This document shows, piece by piece, positions 27,183-42,291 of a stretch of 64,000 nt of DNA. Under the pieces are notes generated by a model, which was given only the letters and a program-made list of their open reading frames with translations, had not been told where the DNA came from and made no database searches. A program made the translations under genes and the position numbers. This DNA comes from Fratercula arctica (lineage: Eukaryota; Chordata; Aves; Charadriiformes; Alcidae): positions 4,144,927 to 4,208,926 of the forward strand of contig CANTUZ010000004.1 in NCBI GenBank assembly GCA_947846985.1, given 5' to 3'. Positions within the stretch are counted from its first letter, which is position 1; every line of letters starts with the position of its first letter.

Positions 27183-30100
27183 CAAGTGGTACGATGAAAT
27201 TGTCGAGAAGTACGTAGAAGCCTTTCAGCCCTTCCAGTGACTTCCTAGGAAGGAAACTTCTGATAACGGGGAGCCCTCCTACCTGGCACCACAACCCAAG
27301 GCAGATCCAGAGGCAGCAGAGAAGTCCAGGCTTCTGCTGGTTGTGACAGATGAAGCTGGGTGCCCAGATTGCTGGATGAGTTTCTACGCCCTCTGCTATT
27401 TAGGATGTCAAACCAAATTAGACCAATGGTCCCCTCTGGCCTTCCCAGCTTAACCTCGTGTAGGTGCTCATGGCAAGCCAGCCCATCCCAAGCTCCCTGA
27501 GCTGGGAAAAGGAACGTGTGGCTTGTCAGGCTCTGGAAAAGACCCTAAGCAAGGACAGTAGCTGCTCCCTTGCCCCATTGGTGGGAGGTCTGGCAGGCAA
27601 CTTCAGCCACCAGAGAGAAAAAGAGGTTTTGGGTGAATTTCCTACAGTTTGATGGAGCTCATCCCTTTCTAGATACCACTAAATAATTCCTGACAGGGAT
27701 GACTTACCCCCAGGGCTTCTAAAACTGCTTCTGACAAACAACCTTTTCTGGTTGGGATGCATTGAATTTCCCCAAGAACTGTGCATCTGCAAAGTATTTC
27801 CTGTTAGAAATTCCTGTTAGAAAAATTCCTGATTTTCTAAATTACACAGGGCGAATGCTGTGCTATGCCGTAAGTACACAAAGTGACTTATTTGGAAGGG
27901 AGAGCAAACATTTCTAGCACGCATTTTTAATCAGAAAGTGTTTACTGATGTCTTTTACGACATGTTTTCTTGGCTGCTTGGAAGAGAATGGGAACATTAT
28001 TTTGAAGTTTATTTTTCTTTTCCCCAACTTACCATTTGCCTGAGAACACATTCCTGTGGTACATAGAGCCTTCCACAGGGAATAATTATTGGTGAAAGAT
28101 TCAGCCCGCACCCTAGAAGAAGGGTGTGTCTTCCAAGTGTAATAATGTTTGATGACAATAATAATACAGGGAAAATCAGTGTTTCTAATGTTTGTGATCC
28201 TTTGGTAAGTCTCACAATAGTTGAAATTTTTGGTTTTTCTCTGCTCTCACATATATGAGAACACCAGCTGTCAGTCTTTACGGTGAATAAGTTTCTAGCT
28301 CTTAGGAACAGTGACGAAAGCTAAGTTCACCTGCACATTAAATGCTTGCACAGTATTATCTCAGAAAACAAAAGATGCGCAGAAAGGTTGGGGGGGATGT
28401 TTGTTTTGGTTTTTGTTTAAAAAAAATATTCCTATTTCAAAACCATTCCCATACATTTTGGTGGCAGGCAGAAAGTGGCATTACTGAGCTAGTTAACTTT
28501 TAAATCTAGTTGCTTTTTATCTTAGTCATTATAGGTAGTACTTTTCTCTCTATGAAAAATGGGTAGCAACCTGTAGTTTAAAGTATGAATCCATATAACA
28601 GGATCATTAAACTGAGAAAAATGTTCAGGAAAGTATCAACCTTTTAATTGTAGGTGTTACACTAAATTTCCACTCATTTCTGAAGCAAGGGGTTCTATTA
28701 CTCTCCTAGCTGTGGGGGAGTGCCATAATTTTATTTTATATGGGAATAGCTGTTTAAAGTCATAAACACTAGATTGTTCTGATAGGTTTTACTTGGCTAG
28801 TGCTCTGCTACCCAAATGGGATTGTTTGACAAAGTGTACATTCACATCCTGAAAAGAATTTGCAACTGTAAGATGAGAATTAGCTAAAAGACAGGTGGTA
28901 TTTTTCCATTGTGGAAAACCTTCCTTATTCCTCAAGCTCTTCTATGGGCTCTAAATTCCCCCTTCTTTGCCCCCTCTCTCCTCTGCTGGGGTGTAGCCCA
29001 CATCAAACCTTTGCCGTCTGAGGCTACAGCACCAGCAACCAGCCACTGGAATTGCTAAACATGGAATATTTCTGTGATGAATATCAGCTGGGTTTCATCA
29101 GTTCAGTGGCAGAAGAATATTAGAAGACTGGTTTTACCAGTCACATTTGGTCAGTTAAATGGTTTCAAGTGATTTTACTCTAGCCTGGCAAGCCCTCAAA
29201 GGGCATTCAACCAGCATCGCGCTGCCCTGTTGTACCCTCATGTCCATGGACGGACTTTGTATTGCCTTCGGAGAAAGCCCAGTGCAATACACAGGGGCTG
29301 GTCGGCTGTGCCCCCAGCGTAAACCATAAAATAATGGTAAAAGCGTAATAAACTCCTTTTTCTAAAGACAGTTTATTTTCCCCTATGGCTTAGGCCACTG
29401 TATTATCAGCTATGAACACATGAGAGAGAAGGGAATTTTCCTCTTACCCTTCAGGAGAGACAAATAGTAAGTTGATCGTAGGTAATTTTATATTCAAGTC
29501 TCAGCCAAGATCCTGATCTTTGGAAAATTCTAAGCCTCCCTTCATCATCATCCTAAACTCCTGAAATCAATGTGTGTCTCGTCAACTCAAAACATTTCCT
29601 TACATTAAGCAAACAAATGACAAGGTGTCACCTAGTCCGAGGCTTTGCCTCTTGCTGCTGAGCTTTGGGACGTACCTGCTGCCTGAAGGCTGAGAGTAAA
29701 TCCCTGCTGGTCTTTACCACTGAGCTGCTCCGTAACACCCACCTTGCAATATTTACAGCAGCGACGGGTAACTTTTATTTCCTGATAATGTACTGGCAGC
29801 ATGTTCCCAGTTACAAGAGAAATAATAGTGAAAGCATATGGGAAACCTTATTCCCTTTCCTAATAACAAATACAGTGGAATTACACTTTATAATACCACA
29901 GACATATTTGTTTATGATGCACATAAATCTTGGGATATGTTACTAGGAAGACACATGCAGAGCTTTTTTATTAAAGAATTCACATTCTGCAGCTGAACCT
30001 ATTTTTTTAAAAAGAAATATGTTATTATTAACCATGCACAGCGTAGCCTCATCAGTTCACACTTATGCCTGGAGCCCTATTAAAGATTCAATAAATTAGT

Positions 30101-32706
30101 ATGATTATAGAGTATTTAGTCTCTATTAATTATAGATACATATAGATTAATGCTTATTTACCCATGTATATTCAATTAATTTCCAAACATTTGTGCTAAT
30201 TTGTTAAAAAACCTACAGTAAATATTATTACAAAGGAGGTCTTCAGTCTGTATAGCCCTTAGGGATTAAATATTTCTGGAAGATAGCCCTGATCCAGGGT
30301 CCACTTTGATCCTCATCCCTTGGGCTTCCCTCCCATGTTCTTCTGCTCTCCACCACACTGCTTGTCACCCCAGAGGTGGCCAGCTATGGCCTCCCCCCTC
30401 TCCAAAGCCCTGAGTTCGTGGTCGGAGCTGCTCTTGCCGAGAATATTTTTGACGCCAACCCCTCCCCCCCCATCTTGAAATCAATATCAAAACTAAAATG
30501 ATCCTGATCTTGGCATTGTGTCTACCTATTAATGAGCAGGCTAATGTACAGACCCACAGACTTCTGAGGAGTTTAAAAACCCATGGAATGGAGAATTATA
30601 CCGAGCTTTACCCTGTTAAAACAATTGGATCTCAACCAAAAAAGCACTTGCGCTTTCAAGAACTGACAGTTTTAAGAGCCAATATTTCATGAGTTTCGGG
30701 GAAGGCAAGCAAATACGGTATGCTGTCAAAAATGTGAATTCAAGCATTCTTTATACAGCCCTTACTTGAAGGTTTGGTGTTTTGGGGTGAAAAACATAGG
30801 TCCTTGAAGCCCATGGCTTTGATTCTGTTGAGGCAGTTCAACTGCAATATTGAGACAACTTTTAGAAATTGCTTAAATGTTGATATTTTAGATTTAACAT
30901 GTAATGTGTAAGTTACATTAATAATTCTGGCTTTTACATAAAATGAAGAGGCAGTAAAAACTTGAAATATCCATTTCCTGGGATATTCTCATCTTAAAAA
31001 ATTCTCTCAGCAGAGTGTGAATTATTTGCATTTTTTGATTTCTGGAAGATCAGCAATTCCAAAGCTACACTTAATTATGATCTTTTGGATTTTTTTTTAA
31101 TATTCTTCAAACTGTCCACTTTTCCCTCAGCCTGCCAGAGCAGAGGAGCTGGCAGAATATAATTTTGTTTAAATCACATTCCGGTGGAACATTCTGCATT
31201 TAATAAATCAACATTTTGCCATGGGAAACTGTTTCACTGGAGCAGTCCAAGTTGATTGAGTAACAAGAATATGAACTTCATTTTCCCCTGCCTTGCCACT
31301 TTGCCATTTTGGAAGGATTTTTCAACCATTTAGTTCAAGGATATATGGCTAAACAAGCTGGAAGGAACGAAAGCTAAAATCCTGATCTCTAATTCTTTAA
31401 TTCCATCGTGCCTTGGTCAGAAAGCATTGGCAAGTAGGTACTAGTTTTAATATCTTTAATTTGCTATTTTAAAAAAAAATAGTGAAAAAATACCAATTAA
31501 ATGACTACATCAATTGAAGAAATTAAACTCTCTCAGATAACTAATTCAGCCTTCTCCAATCAGAAGTGTTAAAAATAGCGTGGATGTCATGTGCTAGAGA
31601 AGCTGAGTGTGTACTGTGCCACAGATCACACTTCTGTTTGGGTGCTGTCTGAATGAAAATGAGGACAGAAGATTCAAAGAGTGCTGGTAATGCGAAGAAA
31701 GAACAAAAACACAGAAAAGAGTCAGTTTATAGATAGAGAAACTGTCATGGCCTGGTAAATGGTGTTTATAATTTGTGCTCCTGAAGGGGGAAAAAAATTG
31801 TTCATCTGTGGCTTTATTTCCTCAAGAAAACATGACAAATTAACACTGAGGTGATGTTTTGCTAATAGAGTATGTTTGGGGATGGGGACGCATTAGTTTC
31901 TTTCAGGTGAAAGTTAAACCAGCCAGTCATTGGTTCTGCTTCTCTAAAATGAGCCAGTAGTGGGATAATGGCTTTACTGCTCAAATTGCGTGGCCTCAGA
32001 AAGGAATAGGTGACTCTAACCTTCCCTAGCTTGTCATAAATCTTACTGATAATTAAACAAAAAAGGAGTTTTATTTTTTTGAAGGAATCCAGGATTTAGG
32101 AGACCCTGTCTCACAAAAAAGAAATGAAGAAAAAAAGTAAGATTTTCACTCAACTTCAAGAATTTCAACTTGCTGAAACTACTTTTTTTTTCCCAAGCTG
32201 CATCCCCGTATACTTTAACTTACGCACAAAACTCCACTTTTGAGCTCAGTGGCCTTGGATGACATACCTGGGTAAGACAAACTCTGGACTCCAAACAGGC
32301 AAAGTCGTTCTTAAAGAAACTCTCACATCTGAAGGACGCCATGTTGCCTTAGTTAGTCTTTCTGTGCTAACCTTAACAGGAAATACAAGAGCTTTTTCTT
32401 TTATGCTATACTAATCAATGATAAATGATGGGAGTTTTAAATCAGAAAACTTTAATATATGCAATCTGTTGCAATAAATCAAATCCTAATGAACAAAAAC
32501 ACTTTTCAGAAAGCTCCAGTGTTTTTACTAATACACTGGTTTGCAGGAAATTATGAATAACTTACACTTTCATTTTCTTGTTAATTTTGAAAATGAAATT
32601 CTATTAGTGTTTAAAAAACAGTTTTGTTTTCATCCTGACAGTTCTTGAGAGACATTCTTAACTTTTATAAAATATTCTGTATAAAATATTGTAAGCATTG
32701 AAATTA

Positions 32707-32760
32707 GGCTAGATGATCTCTAAAGGTCTCTTCCAACCCCTACCATTCTGTGATTCTGTA
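32707..32760 (+). mobile_element. CR1 LINE terminal fragment
   Basis: About 54 bp of the CR1 terminus: GGCTAGATGATCTCTAAAGG, TCTCTTCCAACCCC and the tail ATTCTGTGATTCTGTA. It is severely 5'-truncated. Confidence 0.85.
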
Positions 32761-35700
32761 ATTATAATTTATTATATTTAATATTTCCATAACAAAGTTA
32801 GAAAATTTTTCCACATGAAATGACATGTTTAAATCACCAGAGAGTCTTATATTATAGTCATATAATTGCCCATGAGACCGAAAAATTCTTTCATGCTTTC
32901 TTTGGAGAAATGTATTAACAGCAATAAAAATATTTTTTATGTACCTATTGTAGAACTAGAGAGGGTTTTTTTTTATGATGTCATATTCAATAGTAAAAGC
33001 AAGAATGTGAAAGAAATATAATTTTAATAAATGAAAAGACACTTATACTGTAAGGTCCTATGCAGATGAATCCGATAAAGAGTTAGAAACCTTGATTTTA
33101 GGACCACTGTATATTCTGGCACAGATAGAAGACTAATTTTAAGGAGAAGTCTTATGTTATTAGGACAATGTTTCCAGAATAAAAGGTTGCTGTCGAAATA
33201 AAAATGTAATGTGTGGCTTACTCTCTGTGGGTGATGATGCTCTATGGGCATTAGTCCTCAAATTACTTTTGCTTATCTCTAAGAAAATCTCCATAGAAGC
33301 ACTACCTTGTGTGTTTGGCCCATAAGGAACAAAGTTTTATTCCTCTCAGCTCCTGTAGTGTAGTAATTGTGTTTGCTGCCTGCAGAAAATGATTACAGTT
33401 GGACACAGAACTATGCTGCGTCCATGTACATCACTCGGAAAGGGTACCACTGTGCATTCAGAACAGGTGCTGTAAAAGGGATGTGTAGACAGCAGTGCTA
33501 ATAAATGTATGGATAAGACATTAAAGGCCACAAAATGGAAATGAAGGGTAAGCTAAAACTGATGCTGGCATCCTGCTACCAAATTGAGAATAGGCTGGCA
33601 ATGAAGCAGTGGTGGGATTTACTGGAGAGCCTTGTTTCTGCTACCATGTGTGCGTCAAATAAACGGGAGCTCACCCGACCTGGGTGAATCTGTACTGGCG
33701 GAGAAAATGCATGGAAGAAGGGAAAGCCCCCTGTGAGGGAGTTTGAAGGAGTGGGGCAGCAAACTGAGATCTCTGCAAATGGAGTTGGGGTGTCCTGTAG
33801 AGCAAAGAGGGGGGGCTGCATCTGGGATGTGTTAACATCTAACCTCCAGCGGGTGCTTCCAGGCATGCATGCAGCACACAGCAAAAAACACAAGGTGATC
33901 TCATAAAATTCCTAAGCACAGGGGCTCTGGAACCCTATGGAAGGGGAAAGTTTTTTAGGAACTTCCCAGCACTACAGTGTCCACACTTTCACCATTTTCT
34001 AAGTTCATGTGAGCACGGGTGAAGTTTTATGGGTACTGCAAACTGCTAGCCCCAAATAACATCAGCACTATCATGTATCTTGACACAAATATTCCCAATC
34101 AACCCTAATATTGAGACAACGGAGGCAACTGAAAAAGAGTCTCTTATGGCTACTTATGGCTGAAAGCACGGCCCTGCTTTCTGAGCACGGAGACCATGCA
34201 CCCTCTCCTCCTGGGACACTGTCAGTGGCATGCACCTGTAGCATGGGCCATGGTAATGGAGAACAAGGTGATCTCCCACATATATCTGGTTTAGCCTGCT
34301 ATATATCTTGGCAATTACAGAGAAAACCCTAGAATTAGCTCTAACTATAACGTGTACTGGAACTTGACAATACAGACGGATGGATCAGCATTCAGTACTG
34401 CTGGTGCACAGATGTTAGCCTTATTCTGGAGACTGGCATCTGGAGGGTCAACCATCTGCAGTTTCTTACCATCACCCTTTGCAAGTCCTAGCGATACTGC
34501 ATTGCACAGGGTCTGGTATAAAGCAAGAGACTGACAGAAACTGTTCAGTGCCAAAGACTCCCAGACGTGTACCTGTTCACAGAAGTTGGCAGAAGCTATA
34601 ATAGGTGTAACTACCAGACCCTCCCAAGAGATTCATTAAACACTAGGTCTTTGTGTGAAGTGGGTTTACCCATCACTTCACATTGGTGCTCTTGGTTTTA
34701 AGCTGGAGAGCCTTGATTTGTGTCTCCACAAGGGGTTGGAGAGTTGCCATGCCAATGGTCACAGGTCAAAAACTGACCATCAGGTCTAACTAGTCGGTAT
34801 CTGATGGAAAACCACACTGCGTGTTTTATTACAGCTCATGCTCTCACAGCAAATCCTGAATGCTTTGCACGATTTTATCTTCTTTTGCTTGGCCTGTCAC
34901 CAGAATATTATCTGGTGACATAAACATAAAAGGCAGGATGATTTTCTCATCAAATTTGATTCTTTGTGTGTGTGCTTATGATCATTGCAAAAAAACCTCA
35001 ATAAACTCTCTGATGCACAGACATCCCCCTCAGCAGTGAAATAACTGTATCAAACTGTCACAATTTCAAATGTTCAATGAAATCATTCTTTTTCTTTGTT
35101 TATTTATTAAAGTAGCTACACACAGAGCATATGAAATTTCCTAAATAGTTTCTTGCAAAGTGAATTTCTCCAGACGAATCAATGTGTTTGTATGCAAAGC
35201 ACTATTCTCCAAGAAACTACTGAAAGCAATATATGACTCATTCTCACAATTCCAAGCTATGCATGACTCATGTTTAACGACGGAGTCAGGTCATTTGTTC
35301 TTACGTCTCTGTAAAAGTATTTGAACTCTGTGTATGTCCAGAGGAAAAGGAACCACTCATGAAAATTGTCCAGCCCCTTGGGGAAAGCCCAAATCTTCCC
35401 ACAGATGAATGCACAGCTCACTAGAAGCAATGGTCACATCCTAGACTTTGAACAAAGGCATTGTAATCTGTTTACAATTCACTGGTTTTGAAGTTCCACA
35501 TGCTGGAATTTCAGGAATGGAACCTTCAGGAATGATAATTAATAACCAGTGTCCATCTACTGGAAAGTAATTTTGCACTTTAGAGGGACACCAAGCCCCA
35601 TGTTTGAGGTGCAGCTCTTTCTAGACTCTTATTCTGCCCTCTACATAAGCTGGAATTTGGTAACTTTTACCTAAAAGACATTTATCTACCTGTAGGGAAA

Positions 35701-36039
35701 GAAGACAGGTGGAGACATACAACATTAGAAGTATTAATTGAAGTGTTCTATGGCCATATTCATAGAAGAGACAAAGAAGATCGTAAGATTTGACATAATT
35801 TGTGTGAATGTATGTGTATATAGGTATACGGATAGATCGACTGATCCATCGATCTAAGAATTTGAAATCAAGTGTAGACGAAGAGTTATTTTCATACTAC
35901 ATTATGATACAGAGGTGGGCAGAAAATGCCCAGTTAATTATTGCTAAATATTTTAAGTTTCAAAGTTCTCCTTTTCTCTTTCAGATTTTCTCTGTTATCT
36001 CATCTGTTTGTCCATCCTTCCATCAATTCACCTTTTTCT

Positions 36040-36520
36040 GAGCATTGCCATTTTCAAATCATTTGAATAATGCTAATGATACTAAATTGAGCTTTTGCTC
36101 TAAGTGTTGTTTCTTCTGCTCACATTTGGATGACAAAGGCATATTTAAAGTTACTTAAGTAAGACTGCTACTAAAGTAACTGCATTATGTATGGCATTCA
36201 CGGTAATGTGTTTATGGCCGCATCGATGCTTTTAAGGCAATAATTATGACTGCTCTCTAAGTCTGCATTGGCTAGCCTTTTTGGAAAGGTATTTGATCGT
36301 TTCGTAGAGTGTTATTTTGCTATATAGGAAGCAATTGTTATTGCTCCTTTTTAACTAATACGCATTGTTTTAAAACTCAGGTTAATGTAGGCCTCTTGAA
36401 AGGCCGATATAAAGCAGCCATGGGTTTGGATTCCTACAGATTTCCTACACGTTATGAAAATGATTTAAATTACATTAAATGAAGCCAAATTAAATAGAGT
36501 ACCACATATGTCCTGGAAAT
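36040..36520. other. AT-rich repeat-free block, possible conserved noncoding element
   Basis: Unique intron sequence with cores such as TTTATGGCCGCATCG, GCAATAATTATGAC, GCAATTGTTATTGC and AAATTACATTAAATG. The resemblance to deeply conserved enhancers is an impression from composition only. Confidence 0.2.
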
Positions 36521-39500
36521 ATACTCCAGCGTGATACAACCTATGACTTCAGAATTATTTTGGAGAAAGAATTCGAGACATCAGTCCAAATCCAGGACAC
36601 TAGTGGACGTGTAAACAAAGGTATGTCTCACAAGACAGTGATGCTGAGCACAGGCTGTGAGCATTAGATATTTCTGAATTAGACCAGTAACTAAAAAACT
36701 CTGCCTTTTGTATATGTTAAAAGGCTTTGTGCTGTTTTTTAAAATTTCAGAATTATTAATCTTTTTCAAAATTAAGTGCTATTGAGTTCTTACAGCTAGT
36801 TAGAAAGCTGGAAGAATGAAATAAGACTTTTCTCTGTTTTTTTAATTCATTTGCTTGTTTTGTAAAAGATTAAACTTCTTTTCTTGGGAAAAAAAAACAT
36901 TCAGATTTGTGATAATTCTGTGGTGCTTGTACAAACAAGATCAAATTGCATCACCTGGAGTCTTGTAACCCTGCAGACAAAAAAAACAGCGTGCCCTTTG
37001 GGACAGAAGAAAACCGAGTGATTTTTCAAACATTCAGGAAAATCTTGCTCAGATTTGTGATAGAGGTACCCTTTTAATGTGTGGGACACGTGGAAGGAAC
37101 ATAATTGCCTAAACTAATGAAATGAAAGAGCTAGAAAATTAGAGCTGCCAGAATTTGTGTTCTGGTAGCACCGTATAAAACACTGTCAAGTTCTACTTCT
37201 CTTCAGTGGGTAAACCTGGCAGATGAGAGAACCCCAAATCTATTAGAATTCAGGCAGGGTAGACAGTTGATCTGCCAAGCTGCCATGGAGAAAAATAAAT
37301 TTTTTACTGATGGCAAAGGAATTGTGTTTTTTAACTACATCAGCACTGAAATTCTGAATGAAAGAATAGGCTTTATTGAAACAAAAGAAGTATGGAATGT
37401 TTTGTGTGATGGAGCTTGCCAAGGCACTTGAGCAGTATTCAACACTCAAATAACTGCAGAAAGAATTGGGTGATTCAAGAGACCCAAACAAGGAAAATAC
37501 TGAATGAACTGTCATCTCTGATGAAGCAGAATGGAGCAGACACTCCCATTTTTAAGAAGATTGATTATTAAATTCTTCTTGTAATGCCTTCTCAGCTGCT
37601 TTTTAAATTAATTTTTAAAGGCTTTAAGACCATCCAGAAGTGGGAACTCCAGAATTTTGCTTCATTGTACTGTTCACTGCCACTCTCAAGTGCTTTAAAA
37701 GGTGACATGAGGGCAACACAGCCTGTAATGACTAATGCTTGGCTGTCTCCTGTAACTTCCTAGGCTCATACATCTTCAGGTTTTAGTTTCTCACTGTATT
37801 GTCCATTGGTGTGGGTACTTTACTGACAGAAGTCTATTATTATAAAAAGGCTGTAAGGATGACTATTGTATCTTACATTATCAGCAAAGAAGTGATTGCA
37901 GTTTGCAGTTTCTGCTGAAAGAAAAAGACGCAGATGAATGAACAATAAAAAAAGATTTCCTTCTAGTTGCTATTTATAGCACCAGGAGTTTCAAATTTTG
38001 CTCAAGCGCTAGGGATTTTGGGGACTGATACATTTGGAAGCAACTGGATGCAGACTGAGGTACTGGGCTGCTGTAACTTCCATGATAATCTTCCCTACAG
38101 TTGGATGTGAGCGTAGGACAGGTACAAGAGAGTAGAGCATCCAGAGAAACCCTTCAGAAATCTGAGTCAGAAATCCAAGTATCCATTATAATCCTCCTTG
38201 ACTCTTAATTCCGTTCCTGACCACCGCTGGCAAATTTATACAGAAAACTGGGCGTATTTTGTGACAATAGCTGCCAAATTCTGCAAAGGCATGCAGAAAT
38301 GCATTCTTGTCTGTTGTCAAACAGAGCTTCCTCATCCACATGCCTCGCTTGGTGTCCCTACCGCCAACTCCAAAGAGCATGACAGGTGAGGCATCCCAGC
38401 AGAATTGAAGGAGGAACATTCATTGGTCTACAACAGTTTCTTAAATTCCTTCTTTCAAAGGGCATTTAGACTTTGCACACAGCAAGACGGAGAGCTTTAC
38501 CCACCCTGTGCCCACCCGCAGCTTTGTACTGACTATGCTTCTGCCATGCCTGGTGATGTGGCGCAGACATTTCTAATTATTCCACCTGAAAGCAATTGTC
38601 CTTGCAGAAAGATCAGAAAAAAGCATAAGCTGGAGAGATTCAGTTATTGAGCTCAGCCTCCTGCTGAGCCAGTACTCTTTAATTTGGAATTATCAGAAAA
38701 GATGCAACTCCAACATGAATTCTTGCCTTTAAACTACTTAAAACGAGCAGGAAATCACAGCGTTTAGGTGTTCAAGGCATTTTAATGATGGTGAAGGTCA
38801 AAGTGCAGACTTGTGGAAGTGAGGAGGTGTCAGAGACTAACGTATTTCCACTGAAGTAAGTGGACTGAAGCTTGGAGCAGAAGGGGGTAGAATGCAGATG
38901 GCTATTTGGTGCTGCAAGGAGAAGGAGGTATTGCAGTCAACAGTAACAAATGACATTCCCAAACATTGCTCCATCACTTCATGGTATCTCAGAAAGCACG
39001 AGGATTCTCCTGTCCTCATGGCAGCAATTAGAGGGAATACAGAAAAGGGAAGTGTAGCTTTTAGAGAACAATAGTGCTGGGATAAGCAATTTCTCTTTGA
39101 TTATCAGCTCCAGCTGGGAGAGTGGGGGAAGAGAGGGAAGCAGGTGGCTCCTGAGAGGGTCCACCTGGAAGAAGGCTCTAGAAGGGAAGCTGTGCTGCAG
39201 TGCAAGAGTTTAAGAGGAGGGCAGAAAGCAAAAGACTAATGTTTTTTGTGTCATTTTTTTACTTCTTAAAAGAGTAAGAGCCTTAGTTTGTATTGTGATC
39301 TTGAAGGATTTTTTGAGTTAACAATAGAAAATGTATTTGTCAAAGATGTTGAAAAAGCCACGTTCACTGTATTGAGCTTTTCCTGGGTGAGTAAATATTT
39401 TACTAGCTCATACTGTATCAACAGAAAAAAAAAAAGATTACTTTAGCAAGTTCTTACTATCCGTTTGAGTAATGCACCTCTGTTTTGGTGCTTGTGCAGT

Positions 39501-40617
39501 TAATACAAAACCTTTAAAGTTTCTTTTTCTCTCTGTACGGCCATCCCAGACACAGCATAACCAGACATTTCTAGGTTTTTTTTGCTAAATCACTAATGCC
39601 AGTGATCCTGGATGACTTGTGTGGCTGAGAACCAATATAATTTGCAAGTACACGAAATCAGTAATTCTGCAAATTAACTGATGAATTTTTGAATCTTTTG
39701 CCTTCTAAAATCAAGCAGTGAGATAATACATTAGCAGGAGGGAAAGGGAGAAATTCATTTGCAGAGGCTTGCTAGGCTCAAGTAGATCTCTGCAAAGCTT
39801 GGGAAAATAGCTTTCTGTGGCTCTGCTGAGTTCCTGTTTAATTACTTAGCCAGATATGACCTTGCACAACTTCTATAATACAAGGGACCAGGAGATCTTT
39901 TGTGGTAAACAGAGCCCATAATAACTCCATTCTCTAATCTCTGTTCCTCTAGCTGATACCACACTTTATAGAAACTATATATATCCCTGAAGCACCTAAT
40001 TGAGAAATGGCTTTGTGAGGGGATAAAAACATTTTGAGTTGCAGGAAGTAATTACACAGGAACAGAGTTACTTGTATTTGTATGTAACAATAAAAAGACT
40101 GTTATCAGAAGACTCATTTCAAGCCATGTGTCCTTTGGCTTGGCAGTTATTATACGTTTGGTCACTGTAAGGAAATGCCTAAGAGCTAGAAGAGTGATGT
40201 TATTTAGCTGTGTCTTTCATACAGTTTAGGAGGTGTGTAACTGTTCATTTGCAGATTTTTGCATGCGCCTGGCAATCTGGCATGTGTGAAAGCATTCCCA
40301 AGGGACAAGGGTGCGCAGGACACCTTAGGAAAGCCTGACAGAGTCCGTGTAACTCTGCAAAGTGAACCCATGCTGTTTGCAGTGACAAATGCCAAGAACT
40401 AAAGGAACTGGAGAAGTAGTGATGTGGTGTAATGCAGTGGATTATACTGCGCTGAGAAATTGTTTCATTACAAGCACTGCTTTATATGGTCCTCTTGTTT
40501 TTGAAAGCACTGTATAAATAACAAATATTTTTTATTGGTGATGCTGATATTTTAAACTAGTGTTGCAGGGGACAGGATGAAGTGAGCTTTAAGATGTATG
40601 ACACTACAAATGTGGAC

Positions 40618-40682
40618 TGGGGGGGATTGTTTGGTTTTTGGTGGGTGTGTTTTTGGGTTTTTTTGGTTGGCTTTTTTTGGTC
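40618..40682. repeat. G/T-rich low-complexity tract
   Basis: A strand-asymmetric tract of G and T runs, almost free of A and C. A similar T-rich GTTT-type tract lies at about 63003-63082. Confidence 0.7.
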
Positions 40683-42266
40683 CTAACTATGCCTGGAATA
40701 TGCATTTCAGGAAAGAGAGAAAACGGCCCAAATTCTGCTACATTCTTGTTGAACAACAGACAGAGCCTGTGCTAATTCCTCTGGATATCAGAGCCATCTA
40801 CACTTACGCATTATCATAGCTCTACAGGACAAACATTACCTGCCTCTAAACCTCATGATGCCTTCATGTATCATGAACAGCCTCTCACCTGCCACAAAAA
40901 CACACCACAGCTGCTGCTTCAAAATGCATGGCAACACTTTGACATGGCTTAAATATCAGCCTCCTAAATACTGTCTTCCTTTGCTATTTTTGTCTTTCAA
41001 GCAAAGAAGCTGCTCTGCTTTAAGGCAGGCCCACTGATTCTTAATTGCCTCCTTCCCCAAGTGACTTGGGAGATTGTTCTCTAACTGGCTGTAATTATCC
41101 TTTACTGTAAACTAACCAAAGTACACTCTGATTTCAGTGTTATGTTCATTAGCAAGCATCCTGTTTTAAATGTTAATGTATTCTGGGCAGGTCCATCCTA
41201 TAAGAATAGACTGATTTGTGTAGCAAGTGTTTGTGAAATACCCTGAGGAACAAATCTATACTGGGTAACTGATTTGAAATGAAACCCCTGATGTTAAGGG
41301 CAGAATATCAATAGATGGTCAAGTTGCAGAGTTGATTTACATGTGACCATTCCCTAAAAGGGAGGTAAACTTTTTATTGTCCCCAAAAGAGCACTCGATG
41401 TGAAGGCTGGTTCTGAGCCTCTGCCTGCAAAAAACTTCTCCCTGTGGTTGGTGTTTTTGTCATGATCTCTTGCTTGAGATGAAGAGTGGGTTTATCCCAT
41501 GAGTGGCACTATTGGTGGTTCTGTGATGGAAGTGGGCTCCTGAATTGGGACGGGAGAAATGTGGGAAGAATGAAAGCTTCCCTTCATACCTTGACTCAAA
41601 TGTGATCCATAAAAAGAAGACTCACCACACATTCCTTTAAGAAACAATTTAAAAAAAAAAGTCTGAATCCTAACAGATATTTTCTCTTGTTATTTTCAAG
41701 ATACTCAGCAGTGTGTACTGCTGGGTTTTCGGACGGGTAAATCTGTGCAGCACATAAAAGTGATGCTGAATGCTTTTAACAGCTACTGTTCTGCCATCCA
41801 GCTCCTACTCAAGCCCCTGGATTTGGAGTTTTCTGCCATGTCTCCCATAATGAGCAATAAAGCATGGCTGCTCTGACAACCACAGGTGGAAAGGTTTGCT
41901 TAGTAATGTTGTCAATGGCTGGATAATAAAGCAGGTGACTTGGGGTTTTTCTGCTGAGTGAGCATTATTCCAGTCAAAAGTGTGATTTGAATTTCCAAGT
42001 GACTCTGTGTGGACACTCTTCTTATAGTAATAGGTGCTCTTTAACCAATGTAAAATAATAGACTTCCTTAGCGGAGCGAACTGCATCAGCAAAAGACGCT
42101 CTCAAAAATGTGCAGGCGGAAAGCTACTGCTGAAAAACTTGTTCCACAGTTGCCTTTTCAGTTGATTTCCTCTTGTATATAAGCCCCCCTCAGAGCATTT
42201 TACCACATATTTCCGGAGAGAGAGCACTTGATCACTGAGCTTGTGCACAGCACTCACATTTCAAGA

Positions 42267-42291
42267 CGCCAGGCACTTGGCGTGCCTGGTG
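42267..42291. repeat. GC-rich short hairpin (10-bp stem, 5-base loop)
   Basis: CCAGGCAC (42269-42276) pairs with GTGCCTGG (42282-42289), extended by one G-T and one C-G pair. The stem is too short for a microRNA precursor. Confidence 0.6.

Noticed and set aside
42267..42291. Hairpin as a microRNA precursor
   Set aside because: The stem is only about 10 bp and pairing does not extend outward.
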